A DNA stretch of 50,810 bases from Paracoccus luteus (GTDB lineage Bacteria; Pseudomonadota; Alphaproteobacteria; Rhodobacterales; Rhodobacteraceae): the NCBI RefSeq assembly GCF_004522155.1, contig NZ_SDEA01000018.1, positions 1,417 through 52,226 of the forward strand, written 5' to 3'. The translations under genes and the position numbers were made by a program. Below are positions 36,415 through 46,940 of the stretch, piece after piece. How positions within the stretch are numbered: position 1 is the first letter of the stretch; each line of letters begins with the position of its first letter. The notes beneath the pieces are model-generated. The model was not told the origin of the DNA, searched no databases, and saw only the letters and a list, made by a program, of their open reading frames with translations.

Positions 36415-38187
36415 CGGCCAGAACAGCGGGATCACCAGGCACGCCGCGATGCCGGTCACGATGTCCAGCGGAATCCCCAGCCGCAGGAAGTCGCTGAACT
36501 TATAGCCGCCCGGCCCATAGACCATCATGTGCGTCTGATAGCCGATCGGCGTCGCGAACGCGACCGAGGCCGAGAACATCACCGCCACGACATAGGCGCG
36601 CGGGTCGTGGCCCAGCTGCAGCGCAAGCTCGATGGCGATGGGGGTCAGGATGACGGCGACGGCGTTGTTCGACAGCACCTCGGTCATGGCAAGGCCCAGG
36701 AAATAGACGGCGACCAGCGTCCAGAACGGCGACAGGTCGCGCAAGAGCGGCTCGACCGCACCCACGATCAGCTCGACCGCGCCGGTGTGTTCCAGCGCCG
36801 CGCCGACCACCAGCATGGAAAAGATCATCGCCAGCAGCCGCGCGTCCACGAACCCGAACGCCTCGTCCGCGTCCACGCAGCGCGTGACCAGGATCAGCGC
36901 CGCCGCCATCATCGACAGCGCCATGATCGGGGCCACATCGAACGCCGCCAGCACCACGACGGACAGCAGCGCGATGACCGCAATGGGCGCATGGCGGCGG
37001 CGGAACGGCTTGGTCGTCGGATGCGACACGTCCACCAGGTCCATGTCGGCGGCCAGCCGGGCGATGTCCTCGGGCGCGCCTTCCAGCAGCAGCGTGTCGC
37101 CGACGCGGATTTCCAGGTCGTCCAGCTGGCGGCCGATGTTCTGGTTCCGCCGGTGCGCGGCGATGGGATAGACGCCGTAACGGCGGCGCAGGCGCAGGTC
37201 GCCCAGCCGCCGCCCGATCATCCGCGCGCCGGGCGAGATCAGCACCTCGACCGTTTCGGTCTGCACCGACGACAGCTTGTCCAGCGCGCGCAGATCCTTG
37301 TTCTGCTGCATTTCCAGCAGGTCGGCCATGTTCGACCGCAGCACGACGCGGTCCCCCGCCTCAAGCACGACATTGGCCATGTCGCGGCGCAGCGAGGCGT
37401 CGCCGCGCAGCACGTCGATGACGCGCACCGCCTCGCGCTTGAACATGGGCACTTCGTTGACGTTCATGTCGACGATGCCGCTGTCCTCGGGGATGGCGAC
37501 CTCGGTGAAGTATTTCATCTCGGGCCGGTTCGACAGGAACGACGCCATCGAGGTCCGCTCGGGCAGCAGGCGGTTGGCGAACAGCGCCATGAACACCGCC
37601 CCCGCCAGCGTCACCGCGATGCCCACCGGCGCGATGTCGAAGATGCCGAAGGGTTCCATCCCGCGGTCCTGCACCACCCCGTCCACCAGCAGGTTGGTCG
37701 AGGTGCCGATCAGCGTGATCATGCCCCCCATGACGGTGAAATACGAAAGCGGCATCAGCAGCTTGGACGGCGCGATACGGGCGCGGTGCGCCACCTGGAT
37801 GACGATGGGGATCATCACCGCGACGACCGGCGTGTTGTTCATGATCGCCGAGGCCACGATGACAAAGGCGAACATCGCGCAGATCGTCAGGATCGGCTGG
37901 GTGCCGGCGTGGCGCGCGACCGTCTGGCTCAGCTGGTCCAGCGCGCCGGTCCGCATCAGCCCGCCCATGATGATGAACATGAAGGCGATGGTCCAGGGGG
38001 CCGAGTTCGACAGCACCCCCACCGCGTCGTCCAGCGGCACGAGGCCCAGCACCATCATCACCGCCGCGGTGCCGAAGGCCACCACCTCGGGCGGGTTCTT
38101 CTCGCGCAGGAACATGACGAACATGACGGCGATGATGATCAGCGTGGCGATGGCCGCAGGCTGGCCGCTTAGGCTGAAACCGAACAT
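36409..38187 (-). CDS. SLC13-type permease with two TrkA-C domains
   Basis: A 592-residue membrane transporter of the DASS/SLC13 type. The N-terminal half has MNNTPVVAVMIP and GTSTNLLVDG; the C-terminal half mirrors it with LSNNAVAVILTP and FATPIGYQTH. Between them two regulatory TrkA-C domains (about 205-290 and 300-385) are predicted from VIDVLRGD/AGDRVVLRS and VLISPGARMIGRRLG/VGDTLLLEGAP. Members carry sulfate, dicarboxylates or other anions with Na+; the substrate is unknown. The start is taken at the ATG at 38187; a GTG at 38211 is possible. Neither has a clear ribosome-binding site. Confidence 0.88.
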   Translation of the reverse strand: MFGFSLSGQPAAIATLIIIAVMFVMFLREKNPPEVVAFGTAAVMMVLGLVPLDDAVGVLSNSAPWTIAFMFIIMGGLMRTGALDQLSQTVARHAGTQPILTICAMFAFVIVASAIMNNTPVVAVMIPIVIQVAHRARIAPSKLLMPLSYFTVMGGMITLIGTSTNLLVDGVVQDRGMEPFGIFDIAPVGIAVTLAGAVFMALFANRLLPERTSMASFLSNRPEMKYFTEVAIPEDSGIVDMNVNEVPMFKREAVRVIDVLRGDASLRRDMANVVLEAGDRVVLRSNMADLLEMQQNKDLRALDKLSSVQTETVEVLISPGARMIGRRLGDLRLRRRYGVYPIAAHRRNQNIGRQLDDLEIRVGDTLLLEGAPEDIARLAADMDLVDVSHPTTKPFRRRHAPIAVIALLSVVVLAAFDVAPIMALSMMAAALILVTRCVDADEAFGFVDARLLAMIFSMLVVGAALEHTGAVELIVGAVEPLLRDLSPFWTLVAVYFLGLAMTEVLSNNAVAVILTPIAIELALQLGHDPRAYVVAVMFSASVAFATPIGYQTHMMVYGPGGYKFSDFLRLGIPLDIVTGIAACLVIPLFWPL

Positions 38188-38291
38188 CAGGGCATGCGCT
38201 TTCGCTGGCACCGGACCAAATCCGGCCCGCGGCGTTTGCCCGATTCCCCGTTCCCGCGCAAGTTAATCAACCGCAGCGGGCGGGTCCGCCG

Positions 38292-39110
38292 TCAGCCCGC
38301 GGGGTGCGTCTGCGCCAGCCGGCCGCCATCGCGGACAGGCTCGACCGCGGTCGCCATGCCGGTGCGGTCGTCCGTCACGACCAGCACGCCCGACAGCGTG
38401 GCCTCGCCCTCGGCGGGGGTAAAGCGGTCGCGGGGCATGCCGGTCAGGAACCGGCGCAGCGGCTCGGCCTTGTCCATGCCGATGACGCTGTCATAGTCGC
38501 CGCACATCCCCGCGTCGGACTGATAGGCGGTGCCGCGCGGCAGCACCTGCGCGTCGGCGGTCGGCACATGCGTGTGGGTGCCCACGACCAGGCTGGCGCG
38601 GCCGTCGCACCAGTGGCCCATCGCCATCTTTTCGCTGGTCGCCTCGGCGTGCATGTCCAGCACCGCGGCCTGAACCAGCCCGCCCGGCGGATGCGCGCGC
38701 AGCACGGCATCGACGGCGCTGAACGGATCGTCGAAGGGCCGCTTCATGAAGACCTGCCCCAGCACCTGCGTCACCAGCACCTTGCGCCCGCGCGGGTCGG
38801 CAAAGACCCGCGCGCCGCGCCCCGGCGCCTCGCGCGCAAAGTTCAGCGGGCGCAGCACGCGCGGTTCGGTTTCGATGAACTGGACCATGTCCTTTTGGTC
38901 GAACGCGTGGTCGCCCAGGGTCACGCAGTCGGCCCCGGCATCAAGGATCAGCCTGGCATGCGCCCCGGTCAGCCCCATGCCGCCGCTGGCGTTCTCGCCG
39001 TTGACGATGGTGAAATCGGCCCGCAGCCGCGCCTTCAGCGCGCCCAGCCGTTCGGTGATGGCGCGCCGGCCCGCGCGCCCCATGACGTCGCCCAGAAACA
39101 AGATCCGCAT
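38292..39110 (-). CDS. YmdB-type metallophosphoesterase (TIGR00282 family)
   Basis: A 272-residue calcineurin-like phosphoesterase. MRILFLGDVMGRAGR, IVNGENASGG, TLGDHAFDQKD, LDMHAEATSEK and VGTHTHVPTAD give the complete set of metal ligands. B. subtilis YmdB, of this family, has cyclic-nucleotide or RNA-related phosphodiesterase activity and affects biofilm genes; the role in alphaproteobacteria is not settled. It diverges from ftsY over 128 bases. The start at 39110 is the only sensible one, as it opens directly with the first metal motif. Confidence 0.9.
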   Translation of the reverse strand: MRILFLGDVMGRAGRRAITERLGALKARLRADFTIVNGENASGGMGLTGAHARLILDAGADCVTLGDHAFDQKDMVQFIETEPRVLRPLNFAREAPGRGARVFADPRGRKVLVTQVLGQVFMKRPFDDPFSAVDAVLRAHPPGGLVQAAVLDMHAEATSEKMAMGHWCDGRASLVVGTHTHVPTADAQVLPRGTAYQSDAGMCGDYDSVIGMDKAEPLRRFLTGMPRDRFTPAEGEATLSGVLVVTDDRTGMATAVEPVRDGGRLAQTHPAG

Positions 39111-39238
39111 GACGCGGGGTTACGGCTTTGCGCCCGCCGCCTCAACCCCGCAGTTCGCAAGCCGCGCGAAATCCCCCGCGCCCTTTCCCTTTTCGCCCCG
39201 AACCCCTAGGTTCCGCCGAAAGCCGGGGGTATCGCCAG

Positions 39239-40294
39239 ATGTCGTTTTTCAGCAAGCTGCGTGACCGGCTGACCCGGTCGTCGTCCCAAATCGGCGCCGG
39301 GCTGGACGAGATCGTGGCCGATGCGCCGCCCGCCGCCGAACCTTCCGCGCCCGCTGCCCAGCCGTCAGCCCCGGCCGCCGCCCAGTGGCCCGCCGCGTCC
39401 CAGCCGCAGCCCCAGCCCGGCCTGATGGGCCGCCTGTTTGCCCGCGACGCCGCCCCCGCCGAACCACGGCGCGAGTTGGACGACGCCATGCTGGAAGAGT
39501 TGGAGGACATGCTGATCGCCGCCGACATGGGCACCGACACGGCGCTGCGCGTCACCGCCAACATCGCCGAGGGCCGCATGGGCCGCCGCATCGGCGCGAG
39601 CGAGCTGAAACAGGCGCTGGCCGACGAGATCGCGCGCATCATGACCCCGGTCGCCCGCCCGCTGCCGCTGTATCCGAAAAAACCGCAGGTCGTGCTGGTC
39701 GTGGGCGTCAACGGGTCGGGCAAGACGACGACCATCGGCAAGCTGGCCAGCCAGTTCCGCGCCGCCGGAAAGACGGTCGTGATCGCCGCGGGCGACACCT
39801 TCCGCGCCGCGGCTGTGGAACAGCTGCAGGTCTGGGGACAGCGCGCGGGCGTGCCGGTGATGGTCGCGCCGCAGGGGTCGGACCCCGCCAGCCTTGCCTA
39901 TGACGCGATGGTGCGGGCCGAGGCCGAGGGCGCGGACCTCTTGATGATCGACACCGCCGGTCGCCTGCAGAACCGCGCCGACCTGATGGAGGAACTGGCC
40001 AAGATCGTCCGGGTCATCCGCAAGAAAGACCCGTCCGCGCCGCACAACACCCTGCTGGTGCTGGACGCCACCACCGGCCAGAACGCGCTGAGCCAGGTCG
40101 AGACGTTCCGCAAGCTGGCCGATGTGTCGGGTCTGGTGATGACGAAACTGGACGGCACCGCGCGCGGCGGCGTGCTGGTGGCGCTGGCCGACCGCTTCGG
40201 CCTGCCGATCCATGCGATCGGCGTGGGCGAGCAGATCGACGACCTGGACGCCTTTGACGCGGGCGAGTTTGCCCGCGCGCTTGTGGGTCTGTAA
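39239..40294 (+). CDS. ftsY: Signal recognition particle receptor FtsY
   Basis: GTPase receptor that docks SRP-ribosome complexes at the inner membrane. The 351-residue protein has a Pro/Ala/Gln-rich linker (28-60) after a short amphipathic start (MSFFSKLRDRLTRSSSQIGA), an NG domain with P-loop GVNGSGKTTT (156-165), the DTFRAAA motif, DTAGR, and TKLDGTARGG for guanine recognition. GGGGG precedes the ATG at 39239. It lacks the long acidic A domain of E. coli FtsY, as is usual in alphaproteobacteria. Confidence 0.96.
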   Translation: MSFFSKLRDRLTRSSSQIGAGLDEIVADAPPAAEPSAPAAQPSAPAAAQWPAASQPQPQPGLMGRLFARDAAPAEPRRELDDAMLEELEDMLIAADMGTDTALRVTANIAEGRMGRRIGASELKQALADEIARIMTPVARPLPLYPKKPQVVLVVGVNGSGKTTTIGKLASQFRAAGKTVVIAAGDTFRAAAVEQLQVWGQRAGVPVMVAPQGSDPASLAYDAMVRAEAEGADLLMIDTAGRLQNRADLMEELAKIVRVIRKKDPSAPHNTLLVLDATTGQNALSQVETFRKLADVSGLVMTKLDGTARGGVLVALADRFGLPIHAIGVGEQIDDLDAFDAGEFARALVGL

Positions 40295-40415
40295 CCGCGG
40301 GCGGCACCATGCGGCCGGGAATGGCCGGACCCGCCGCGCGCCGGAAGGGCCACGTTCCGCAACCGCGACGCAGGGGCGGAACCAGCCGCCGCCTGCGCGC
40401 CGGCTGTTCCGGCGA

Positions 40416-40700
40416 TCACCGCTGGCTGTTGTCCTCGCCCAGCTTCACGGGCGAGCCATCCTCTTCCTCGAACAACTGCGTGGCATTTGCTGCATCGGCC
40501 GAAAGCCACAGCTTGCCGCCATCCGCCGAGGTCACGGCCGACAGCTGCACATAATGATGGTGCTTGTCGTCCTGCCCATGCTCTTCGTCCTTGCGGACCA
40601 TCTTGATGCGGTCGCCCTTGACCCCATCGACCTTGCCGACATAGACGCCGTCGGCGCCGACGATGTCCATGTGTTCCCTGATCTCGCTCGCTTCGACCAT
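40416..40700 (-). CDS. DUF2171-family protein
   Basis: A 94-residue soluble protein: IREHMDIVGADGVYVGKVDG, a Lys/Asp/His-rich middle (KDEEHGQDDKHHHY) and a C-terminal strand typical of DUF2171, a PRC-barrel-like fold. The function is unknown; relatives are often stress-related. A strong AAGGAGG lies seven bases before the ATG. It is alone between ftsY and a small exported-protein gene. Confidence 0.82.
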   Translation of the reverse strand: MVEASEIREHMDIVGADGVYVGKVDGVKGDRIKMVRKDEEHGQDDKHHHYVQLSAVTSADGGKLWLSADAANATQLFEEEDGSPVKLGEDNSQR

Positions 40701-40761
40701 GATGGTCCTCCTTTTCCGGCTGTGACGCGGGCCAACGCGCGAGAACGGGAAACGGTCCCTT

Positions 40762-41034
40762 TCAGTCGAAGGGGGTGGTCAGTTCGGCCGCCCCGGTCTG
40801 CTTGTCGTAGATGCAGATCGACCGCTCGACCCGGTCCCCGGCCTGCACGGTGACGAGGGCTGCGGCAAAGCGTTCGGACCCGAAGGGATTGACCTCGATG
40901 GTGGCCGCAGCGCCGTCCGGCAGCAGCGCGCGGCATCGGGCGGCGACATCGGCGCGCATCTCGGCCCATGCTTCTTCCGTCGAGGCATGGGCCGACGTGG
41001 CAAGCAGCAGCGCAGGCAGGATGAGGTGGCGCAT
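40762..41034 (-). CDS. Small exported protein of unknown function
   Basis: A 90-residue product with a short signal peptide (1-18, ending TSAHA) and a compact mature part of about 70 residues. It holds two cysteines (in AARCRALL and RSICIYDK) that could form a disulfide in the periplasm. The C-terminus (YDKQTGAAELTTPFD) looks like two short strands. No family is recognised. AAAGGAG precedes the ATG at a good distance. It lies 51 bases after hisG on the same strand and may be transcribed with it. Confidence 0.65.
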   Translation of the reverse strand: MRHLILPALLLATSAHASTEEAWAEMRADVAARCRALLPDGAAATIEVNPFGSERFAAALVTVQAGDRVERSICIYDKQTGAAELTTPFD

Positions 41035-41085
41035 GGCGGCTCCTTTCCGGGAACCGAACGCGGCCGGACGCAGAGCGGTTGCCGC

Positions 41086-41772
41086 CTAGCCCTGGGCAGC
41101 GCCCAGCCGCGCCAGAAAGCCGCGCATCTCGGGCCGCTGGGCGGCCGGGCGGGCAGCGAACAGCGTCGCCTGGCTGGCGTGGATCAGCGCGTCGGGCAGG
41201 ATCTTCAGGTGGTTGGCGCGCAGCGTCTCGCCGGAACTGGTGATGTCGGCGATGGCTTCGGCGGTCAGGTTGGCCACCGTGCCCTCGGTCGCGCCCTGGC
41301 TGTCAACCAGCTGGTAATCGGCGACCTCGTGCGCGGACAGGAAGGCACGGACCAGCCGGTGATATTTCGTGGCGATCCGCAGCCGGAACCCGTGCGCGGC
41401 GCGGAAATCCCGCGCGATGGTGGCGAAATCGTCCAAGCCCTCGCAGTCGCGCCAGCAGGCGGGGACGGCCAGCACCAGGTCGGCGTGGCCAAAGCCCATC
41501 GGCGCGACCTCGACCACGTCGGACCGCCAGCCGGCCAGCTTTTCGCGCACCAGATCGGACCCGGTGACGCCCAGATGGATGCGCCCGGCGGCCAGCTCGC
41601 GCGGGATCTCGCCCGCCGACAGCAGGACCAGCTGCACGCCCTCGGCCCCCTCGACCCGGCCCGCGTATTCGCGGTCGGACCCGCTGCGGGCCAGCCGCAC
41701 GCCGCGGGCGGCGAACCAGTCGAAGGTCTGTTCCATCAGCCGCCCCTTGGACGGCACCCCCAGCTTCAGCAT
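41086..41772 (-). CDS. hisG: ATP phosphoribosyltransferase, short form
   Basis: First enzyme of histidine synthesis, joining ATP and PRPP. At 228 residues it is the short form, lacking the C-terminal allosteric domain and needing His[12 protein letters not shown], the LGVTGSDLV loop and the PRPP-binding DSQGATEGTVANLTAEAIAD are present. Its start lies inside the end of hisZ (seven-base overlap), so the two subunits are made in coupled fashion. Confidence 0.95.
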   Translation of the reverse strand: MLKLGVPSKGRLMEQTFDWFAARGVRLARSGSDREYAGRVEGAEGVQLVLLSAGEIPRELAAGRIHLGVTGSDLVREKLAGWRSDVVEVAPMGFGHADLVLAVPACWRDCEGLDDFATIARDFRAAHGFRLRIATKYHRLVRAFLSAHEVADYQLVDSQGATEGTVANLTAEAIADITSSGETLRANHLKILPDALIHASQATLFAARPAAQRPEMRGFLARLGAAQG

Positions 41773-42821
41773 AGCTCGGCCACCAGTCCGGGGCGGATGA
41801 TGCCCCCCACCGCGGGGATCGCGGCCCCCTGCCCCAGCACCGCCGTCAGCGCGTCATAGCGCCCGCCCGACGCGACCGGCGGCCAGTCGGGATGCGAGGG
41901 CGAGGTAAAGGAAAACGTCATGCCGTCGTAATATTCCATCGTGCGCCGCCCGTGGCTGGCGTCAAAGCGGACGCTGCCCGGGTCGATGCCCCGCCGGGAT
42001 ATGGCGTCCAGCCGCCCGGCCAGCCGTTCCACCGCCTCGGCGATGGCGGGCATGTGGTCGGCCAGCACGCGCAGCTCGTCCAGCGCGGCGGGCGCGGGAC
42101 CGGCGACAGCGAACAGGCGGTGCAGCCGTTCGCGCCAGATCGCGGGCAGCACCGGCTCGGCCCGGTCGGACTGCAGCCGGGCGATGCGGTCCTGCATCGC
42201 CTGCGCCGACCGCAGGCCGGTCCACGGCGCGTCATTGACGGCAAAGCTGCGCGGCGGCACGGGATGCGAGAAGCGGTCCAGCATCCGTTCGAACCGGGCG
42301 GGCCGCCAGATGTGATGGGTCAGCGCCGCGCGGCGCACGTCCGACAGCGGCAGCCCCGCGACCGCGTCCAGCAGCAGGTCCATGTCGCCCATCGTCGCCT
42401 CCAGCGCCAGCGGCGCAAGGGTGGCGTGGAACAGCGCAAAGACCTCGGCGTCGGCGTCGGGGTCGCGCGAGAACATCTCGAACCCGGCCTGCAGGTATTC
42501 GTTGTCGCGGGGGTTCGCGGGCCGGGTGTCGCCGTGGTCCTGCTTGCGGAAGACCTCGCCCAGATAGCAATAGCGCGCGGGCTCCGCCCCGCCGGCCATG
42601 TGCATCTGCACGACCGGCACGGTGAAATCGGGGCGCAGCACCACCTCTCCGCGCACCGGGTCGGCGGTGACATAGGCGCGGGCGCGGATGTCCTCGCCAT
42701 ACAGGTCCAGCAGCGTGCCCGAGGGCAGCAGGATGTCGGGCGCGACCTCGATGGCTCCGGCGGCGCGAAAGGCGTCGAGGATGCGGCGGCCGGCGTCCTG
42801 CTTGGCGGTGCGGGGGATCAT
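41766..42821 (-). CDS. hisZ: ATP phosphoribosyltransferase regulatory subunit
   Basis: A 351-residue class II synthetase-like paralogue that forms a complex with short HisG and carries histidine feedback. It has the HisRS-like fold motifs ([47 protein letters not shown]) but no anticodon-binding domain. The start at 42821 overlaps the stop of hisS by four bases (ATGA); a longer frame to 42896 would sit inside hisS. Gene order hisS-hisZ-hisG ties charging and synthesis of histidine together. Confidence 0.93.
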   Translation of the reverse strand: MIPRTAKQDAGRRILDAFRAAGAIEVAPDILLPSGTLLDLYGEDIRARAYVTADPVRGEVVLRPDFTVPVVQMHMAGGAEPARYCYLGEVFRKQDHGDTRPANPRDNEYLQAGFEMFSRDPDADAEVFALFHATLAPLALEATMGDMDLLLDAVAGLPLSDVRRAALTHHIWRPARFERMLDRFSHPVPPRSFAVNDAPWTGLRSAQAMQDRIARLQSDRAEPVLPAIWRERLHRLFAVAGPAPAALDELRVLADHMPAIAEAVERLAGRLDAISRRGIDPGSVRFDASHGRRTMEYYDGMTFSFTSPSHPDWPPVASGGRYDALTAVLGQGAAIPAVGGIIRPGLVAELC

Positions 42822-44302
42822 CGGGCCAGAATATCCCTGACGGCCTGCACCAGCCCATCGCGCGGGCATTCCACCTGCGCGGGCTGTGATTTCCATTCCT
42901 CGACCGAGGCTTGCGCGGCGATCTTTGCGCCAAGGATGAGGTCTTTCACCTGCACCACGCCGCGCGCGGCCTCGTCACCCCCTTGGATCACGGCGACGGG
43001 CGCGCCGCGTTTGTCGGCGTATTTCAGCTGGTTGCCGAAGTTCTTGGGGTTGCCCAGATAGACCTCGGCCCGGATGCCAGCGGCGCGCAGCTCCGCCGCC
43101 ATCGCCTGATAATCGGCCATGCGGTCGCGGTCCATGACCGTCACCACGACCGGCCCGGCGGCGTCCGCCCCGGCCAGTCCCTTCTCCCGCAGCGCCGCCA
43201 GCAGCCGGTCCACGCCGATCGAGACGCCCGTCGCGGGCACCTTCTGCCCGGTGAAGCGTTCGACCAGATCGTCATAGCGCCCGCCGCCCGCGACCGAGCC
43301 GAACTGCCGCTTGCGGCCCTTGTCGTCGAGGATCTCGAAGGTCAGCTCCGCCTCGAACACCGGGCCGGTGTAATAGCCAAGGCCGCGCACGACAGACGGG
43401 TCGATCACCACGCGATCCGCGCCCATGCCCGTCGCGTCCAGCATCGCGGCGATCTCGGCCAGTTCGTCCACGCCCTCGGCCCCGATGGCCGACGCGCCCA
43501 CAGCGACGCGCAGGTTGGCCAGCGTCGCCGCATTGTCCCCACCCTTCGAGGTCAGGAACGCGATCACCGGCCCGGCCTGCGCCGCATCCAGCCCAACGCC
43601 CTCGATCTCGGCCCCCGAGGCGTCGGTGCGCCCCGTCGTCAGCAGCGCGCGCACGCCCGCCTCTCCGACCTTGTCGAACTTGTCGATCTGGCGCAGCACA
43701 TCCGCCGCCTGATGCGGGTCGGTGACGCCCATCGCGTCCAGCACGCCGTTCAGAACCTTGCGGTTGTTCACCCGCACCAGATAGTCGCCGCGCGCGATTC
43801 CCGCCGCCTCCAGCGCGTCGGCCAGCATGGCGATGATCTCGGCGTCCGCCGCGACGGATGCCGCGCCCACGGTGTCGGCATCGCATTGATAGAACTGGCG
43901 GAACCGCCCCGGCCCCGGCTTTTCGTTGCGCCAGACCGGCCCCATCGCATAGCGGCGATAAGGCGCGGGCAGGTCGTTGCGATACTGCGCCGCGACGCGC
44001 GCCAGGGGCGCCGTCAGGTCATAGCGCAGCGCCAGCCAGTCGCCGGACCCGCCGCCGGGCACCGCTTCCTCTTGCCACGCAAAGACGCCCGCATTGGGGC
44101 GGTCCACGTCGGGCAGGAACTTGCCCAGCGCCTCGACCGTCTCGACGCCCGAGGTTTCCAGCGCGTCGAAGCCGTGCAGCCGATAGACCTCCGCGATCTT
44201 TTCCAGCATGCGGTTGCGTTCGGTCACCTCGGCCCCGAAATAGTCGCGAAAGCCCTTGGGCGTCTCGGCGCGCGGGCGGCGCGGTTTCATGTCCTTGGCC
44301 AT
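42818..44302 (-). CDS. hisS: Histidyl-tRNA synthetase
   Basis: Charges tRNA-His. The 494-residue protein has class II motif 2 in [20 protein letters not shown], the histidine-A signature RGLGYYTG, motif 3 in [13 protein letters not shown] and a C-terminal anticodon-binding domain. It is longer than E. coli HisS (424), as alphaproteobacterial forms are. AGGAT lies eight bases before the ATG at 44302; a second ATG at codon 5 is possible. It is first of the coupled hisS-hisZ-hisG operon. Confidence 0.96.
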   Translation of the reverse strand: MAKDMKPRRPRAETPKGFRDYFGAEVTERNRMLEKIAEVYRLHGFDALETSGVETVEALGKFLPDVDRPNAGVFAWQEEAVPGGGSGDWLALRYDLTAPLARVAAQYRNDLPAPYRRYAMGPVWRNEKPGPGRFRQFYQCDADTVGAASVAADAEIIAMLADALEAAGIARGDYLVRVNNRKVLNGVLDAMGVTDPHQAADVLRQIDKFDKVGEAGVRALLTTGRTDASGAEIEGVGLDAAQAGPVIAFLTSKGGDNAATLANLRVAVGASAIGAEGVDELAEIAAMLDATGMGADRVVIDPSVVRGLGYYTGPVFEAELTFEILDDKGRKRQFGSVAGGGRYDDLVERFTGQKVPATGVSIGVDRLLAALREKGLAGADAAGPVVVTVMDRDRMADYQAMAAELRAAGIRAEVYLGNPKNFGNQLKYADKRGAPVAVIQGGDEAARGVVQVKDLILGAKIAAQASVEEWKSQPAQVECPRDGLVQAVRDILAR

Positions 44303-44352
44303 CGTGGGATATCCTGTCGGGTCGCCGGGACCGATTAGCGGAGTGAGGCAGG

Positions 44353-44553
44353 ATGGACAAGTTGCAGGCGGTCGAGGAGCGGGTCGCCCATCTGATCCGC
44401 AGCGTTGACGAGCTTTCCGAGGTGGTCGCCCGGCAGGACGCCGAGATCCGGCGCCTGTCGCGTCATCTGGGCCAGCTGATCGAACGCGAGATCGACCGCG
44501 AGGCGGCCGAGGGGTCGATCCCGCTGGCCGACCAGCGCCCGCCGCACTGGTAG
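44353..44553 (+). CDS. slyX: SlyX family protein
   Basis: A 66-residue coiled-coil protein: [36 protein letters not shown] and a short tail ending in PPHW, the usual end of SlyX proteins. The biochemical role is unknown. GAGG lies just before the ATG. It diverges from hisS over 50 bases and converges with the DUF4177 gene. Confidence 0.85.
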   Translation: MDKLQAVEERVAHLIRSVDELSEVVARQDAEIRRLSRHLGQLIEREIDREAAEGSIPLADQRPPHW

Positions 44554-44554
44554 G

Positions 44555-45217
44555 TCAGCGCGCGGCCGGTCCCAGCCGGGTCGCGCCGGCAGGCGGCACG
44601 GGTTCGGACGACGCCGCCCCGCGCGCCGCGTCGTCACGCGCTGCCGCCAACGGGGGCCGCTGCACGAACGCAGGCAGTTCGGGTTCGTCAAAGCGGTCAT
44701 CGCGCGCGGCGGTCCCCGCCGTGCGCGGCGCAGGTGACGCGGGGGCGGCATGGGCGGCCGCAGTGGCGGCGGGCGCGGTCCCGTCCACATCAGGCAGGGG
44801 GGCTGCGTCGGGCCAGTGCGCGGGCGGTTCGCTGTCGGGGCGCGGGGACTGGCCTGCAGGGGACTGGCCTGCCGCAGTCGAACCTGTCGGGGTCTGGCCT
44901 GCGGAGACCGGCACCACTGCGGCAGCCTGCGGACGCGGCGGCGCGTCATGCGTTGCCGTCACCGGATGATGCGGCTGCACGCCCGTCAGCGCGCGGCGGA
45001 ACACCAGCACGTTGTGATAGACGGTCGTGCGGCTGGTCAGGCCGCTGCGTTCCTCGCAGGGCAGGGTTTCGGCGCGGACATATTCCCAGCCGTTCGCCGC
45101 CATCCGGTTCATCTCGGTCAGCAGCGCATAGCTGAAGCGTTCGGCCCCGGTCTTTGCCCCCCGGACCTTTTCGCCGCGCCCCGGCGCGGGGATCACCGTG
45201 TATTCGAAACTCTGCAT
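44555..45217 (-). CDS. DUF4177 domain protein with long disordered tail
   Basis: The N-terminal ~75 residues (MQSFEYTVIPAPGRGEKVRG, NRMAANGWEYVRAETLPCEE, VYHNVLVFRR) are a DUF4177-type small alpha/beta domain of unknown function. The remaining ~145 residues are rich in Ala, Pro, Gly and Thr, with a repeated AGQSPAGQSP element, and are probably disordered. AGGGGA lies six bases before the ATG at 45217. It follows gatB by 55 bases on the same strand and is likely in the same transcript. Confidence 0.75.
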   Translation of the reverse strand: MQSFEYTVIPAPGRGEKVRGAKTGAERFSYALLTEMNRMAANGWEYVRAETLPCEERSGLTSRTTVYHNVLVFRRALTGVQPHHPVTATHDAPPRPQAAAVVPVSAGQTPTGSTAAGQSPAGQSPRPDSEPPAHWPDAAPLPDVDGTAPAATAAAHAAPASPAPRTAGTAARDDRFDEPELPAFVQRPPLAAARDDAARGAASSEPVPPAGATRLGPAAR

Positions 45218-45272
45218 CGTCGTCCCCTGCCCTTCATGCATGCCCCGCGAAACGCGAAAGCGGCGCTTGGGT

Positions 45273-46787
45273 TCACAGACCTAGCTTTTTCGCCACCAGT
45301 TCGGTAACCGCCGCCGGGTTCGCCTTGCCGCCGGTCGCCTTCAGCACCTGCCCGGTGAACCAGCCCGCCAGCTTGGGATTGGCCTTGGCCTTTTCCACCT
45401 GCGCGGGGTTCGCCGCGATGATCTCGTCCACCGCCGCCTCGATCGCGCCCAGGTCGGTGACCTGCTTCATCCCCCGCGCAGCCGCGATCTCGGCGGGCTC
45501 GCCGCCGTCGGTCCAGACGATCTCGAACAGATCCTTGGCCATCTTGCCGGAAATCTCGCCCGAGGCGATCAGGTCCAGCACGCCACCCAGTTGCGCGGCA
45601 GAAACCGGGCTTTCGCCGATGGTCAGCCCCTGCTTGTTCAGCCGGCCAAACAGTTCGTTGATGACCCAGTTCGCGGCCTGCTTGCCGTCGCGGCCCTTGG
45701 CCACGGCCTCGAAGAAATCGGCGTTCTCGACCTCGGCCGTCAGCACGCCCGCGTCGTATTCCGACAGGCCAAGCCCCGTCACGAAGCGCGCCTTCTTCTC
45801 GTCCGGCAGTTCGGGCATCCCGGCCGCGATGTCGTCCACCCAAGCCTGCTCGATTTCCAGCGGCAGCAGGTCGGGATCGGGGAAGTAACGGTAATCGTGC
45901 GCCTCTTCCTTGGACCGCATCGACCGGGTTTCCCCCTTGTCGGGATCGTAGAGGCGGGTTTCCTGCACGATCTTGCCGCCATCCTCGATGATGGCGATCT
46001 GGCGACGCGCCTCATACTCGATGGCGGCCTGGATGAAGCGCAGCGAGTTCATGTTCTTGATCTCGCAGCGGGTGCCCAGCACCGAGAAGTCACCCGTCTC
46101 GATGAAGCGTTCGTAATCGCCGGGCTTGCAGACCGACACGTTCACGTCGGCGCGCAGATTGCCGTTCTGCATGTTGCCGTCGCAGGTGCCCAGATAGCGC
46201 ATGATCTGGCGCAGCTTGGCGACATAGGCCGCCGCCTCCTCGGGGCCGCGGATGTCGGGGCGGCTCACGATCTCCATCAGGGCGACGCCGGTGCGGTTGA
46301 GGTCCACGAAGGACAGCGCCGGGTCCATGTCGTGGATCGACTTGCCGGCGTCCTGTTCCAGATGGATGCGTTCGATCCTGACGCGGCGGGCCACGCCGGG
46401 GGCCATGTCCACGATGATCTCGCCCTCGCCCACGATGGGGTGGTAGAGCTGAGAAATCTGATAGCCCTGCGGCAGGTCGGGATAGAAATAGTTCTTGCGG
46501 TCAAAGGCGCTGACCAGATTGATCGCGGCCTTCAGCCCCAGCCCGGTGCGGACCGCCTGTTCCACGCAGTATTCGTTGATGACCGGCAGCATCCCCGGCA
46601 TCGCCGCATCGACAAAGGCGACGTTCGAGTTGGGTTCCGCCCCGAAGGCGGTCGAGGCGCCGGAAAACAGCTTGGCGTTCGACGCGACCTGCGCGTGGAC
46701 CTCAAGCCCGATGACCAGTTCCCAATCGCCTTTCGCCCCGGCGATGACCTTGGGTTCGGGCGCGGTATAGGTCAGGTGGTCCAGCAT
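45273..46787 (-). CDS. gatB: Asp/Glu-tRNA amidotransferase subunit B
   Basis: Part of GatCAB, which converts Glu-tRNA(Gln), and where needed Asp-tRNA(Asn), to the amidated form. The 504-residue length is right. It has [12 protein letters not shown] with the first catalytic strand, the [20 protein letters not shown] region, [16 protein letters not shown], and a C-terminal helical YqeY-like tail ending VAKKLGL. GGAGG lies six bases before the ATG at 46787. gatC and gatA are not adjacent here, which is common in alphaproteobacteria. Confidence 0.96.
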   Translation of the reverse strand: MLDHLTYTAPEPKVIAGAKGDWELVIGLEVHAQVASNAKLFSGASTAFGAEPNSNVAFVDAAMPGMLPVINEYCVEQAVRTGLGLKAAINLVSAFDRKNYFYPDLPQGYQISQLYHPIVGEGEIIVDMAPGVARRVRIERIHLEQDAGKSIHDMDPALSFVDLNRTGVALMEIVSRPDIRGPEEAAAYVAKLRQIMRYLGTCDGNMQNGNLRADVNVSVCKPGDYERFIETGDFSVLGTRCEIKNMNSLRFIQAAIEYEARRQIAIIEDGGKIVQETRLYDPDKGETRSMRSKEEAHDYRYFPDPDLLPLEIEQAWVDDIAAGMPELPDEKKARFVTGLGLSEYDAGVLTAEVENADFFEAVAKGRDGKQAANWVINELFGRLNKQGLTIGESPVSAAQLGGVLDLIASGEISGKMAKDLFEIVWTDGGEPAEIAAARGMKQVTDLGAIEAAVDEIIAANPAQVEKAKANPKLAGWFTGQVLKATGGKANPAAVTELVAKKLGL

Positions 46788-46940
46788 CAAAGCCTCCGGC
46801 AAGCGTCGCGTGGTTTTAGGGCCGCGCGCCGCGCGGGGCAAGGGTCGGGCGCGGCCTGCCCACGGGACGGTCGCGCCATTGTGCCTTCACCCGCGCCCCG
46901 CGCGCGTCTATGTCGTTCAAAAGACAACAAGGGAAACGCG

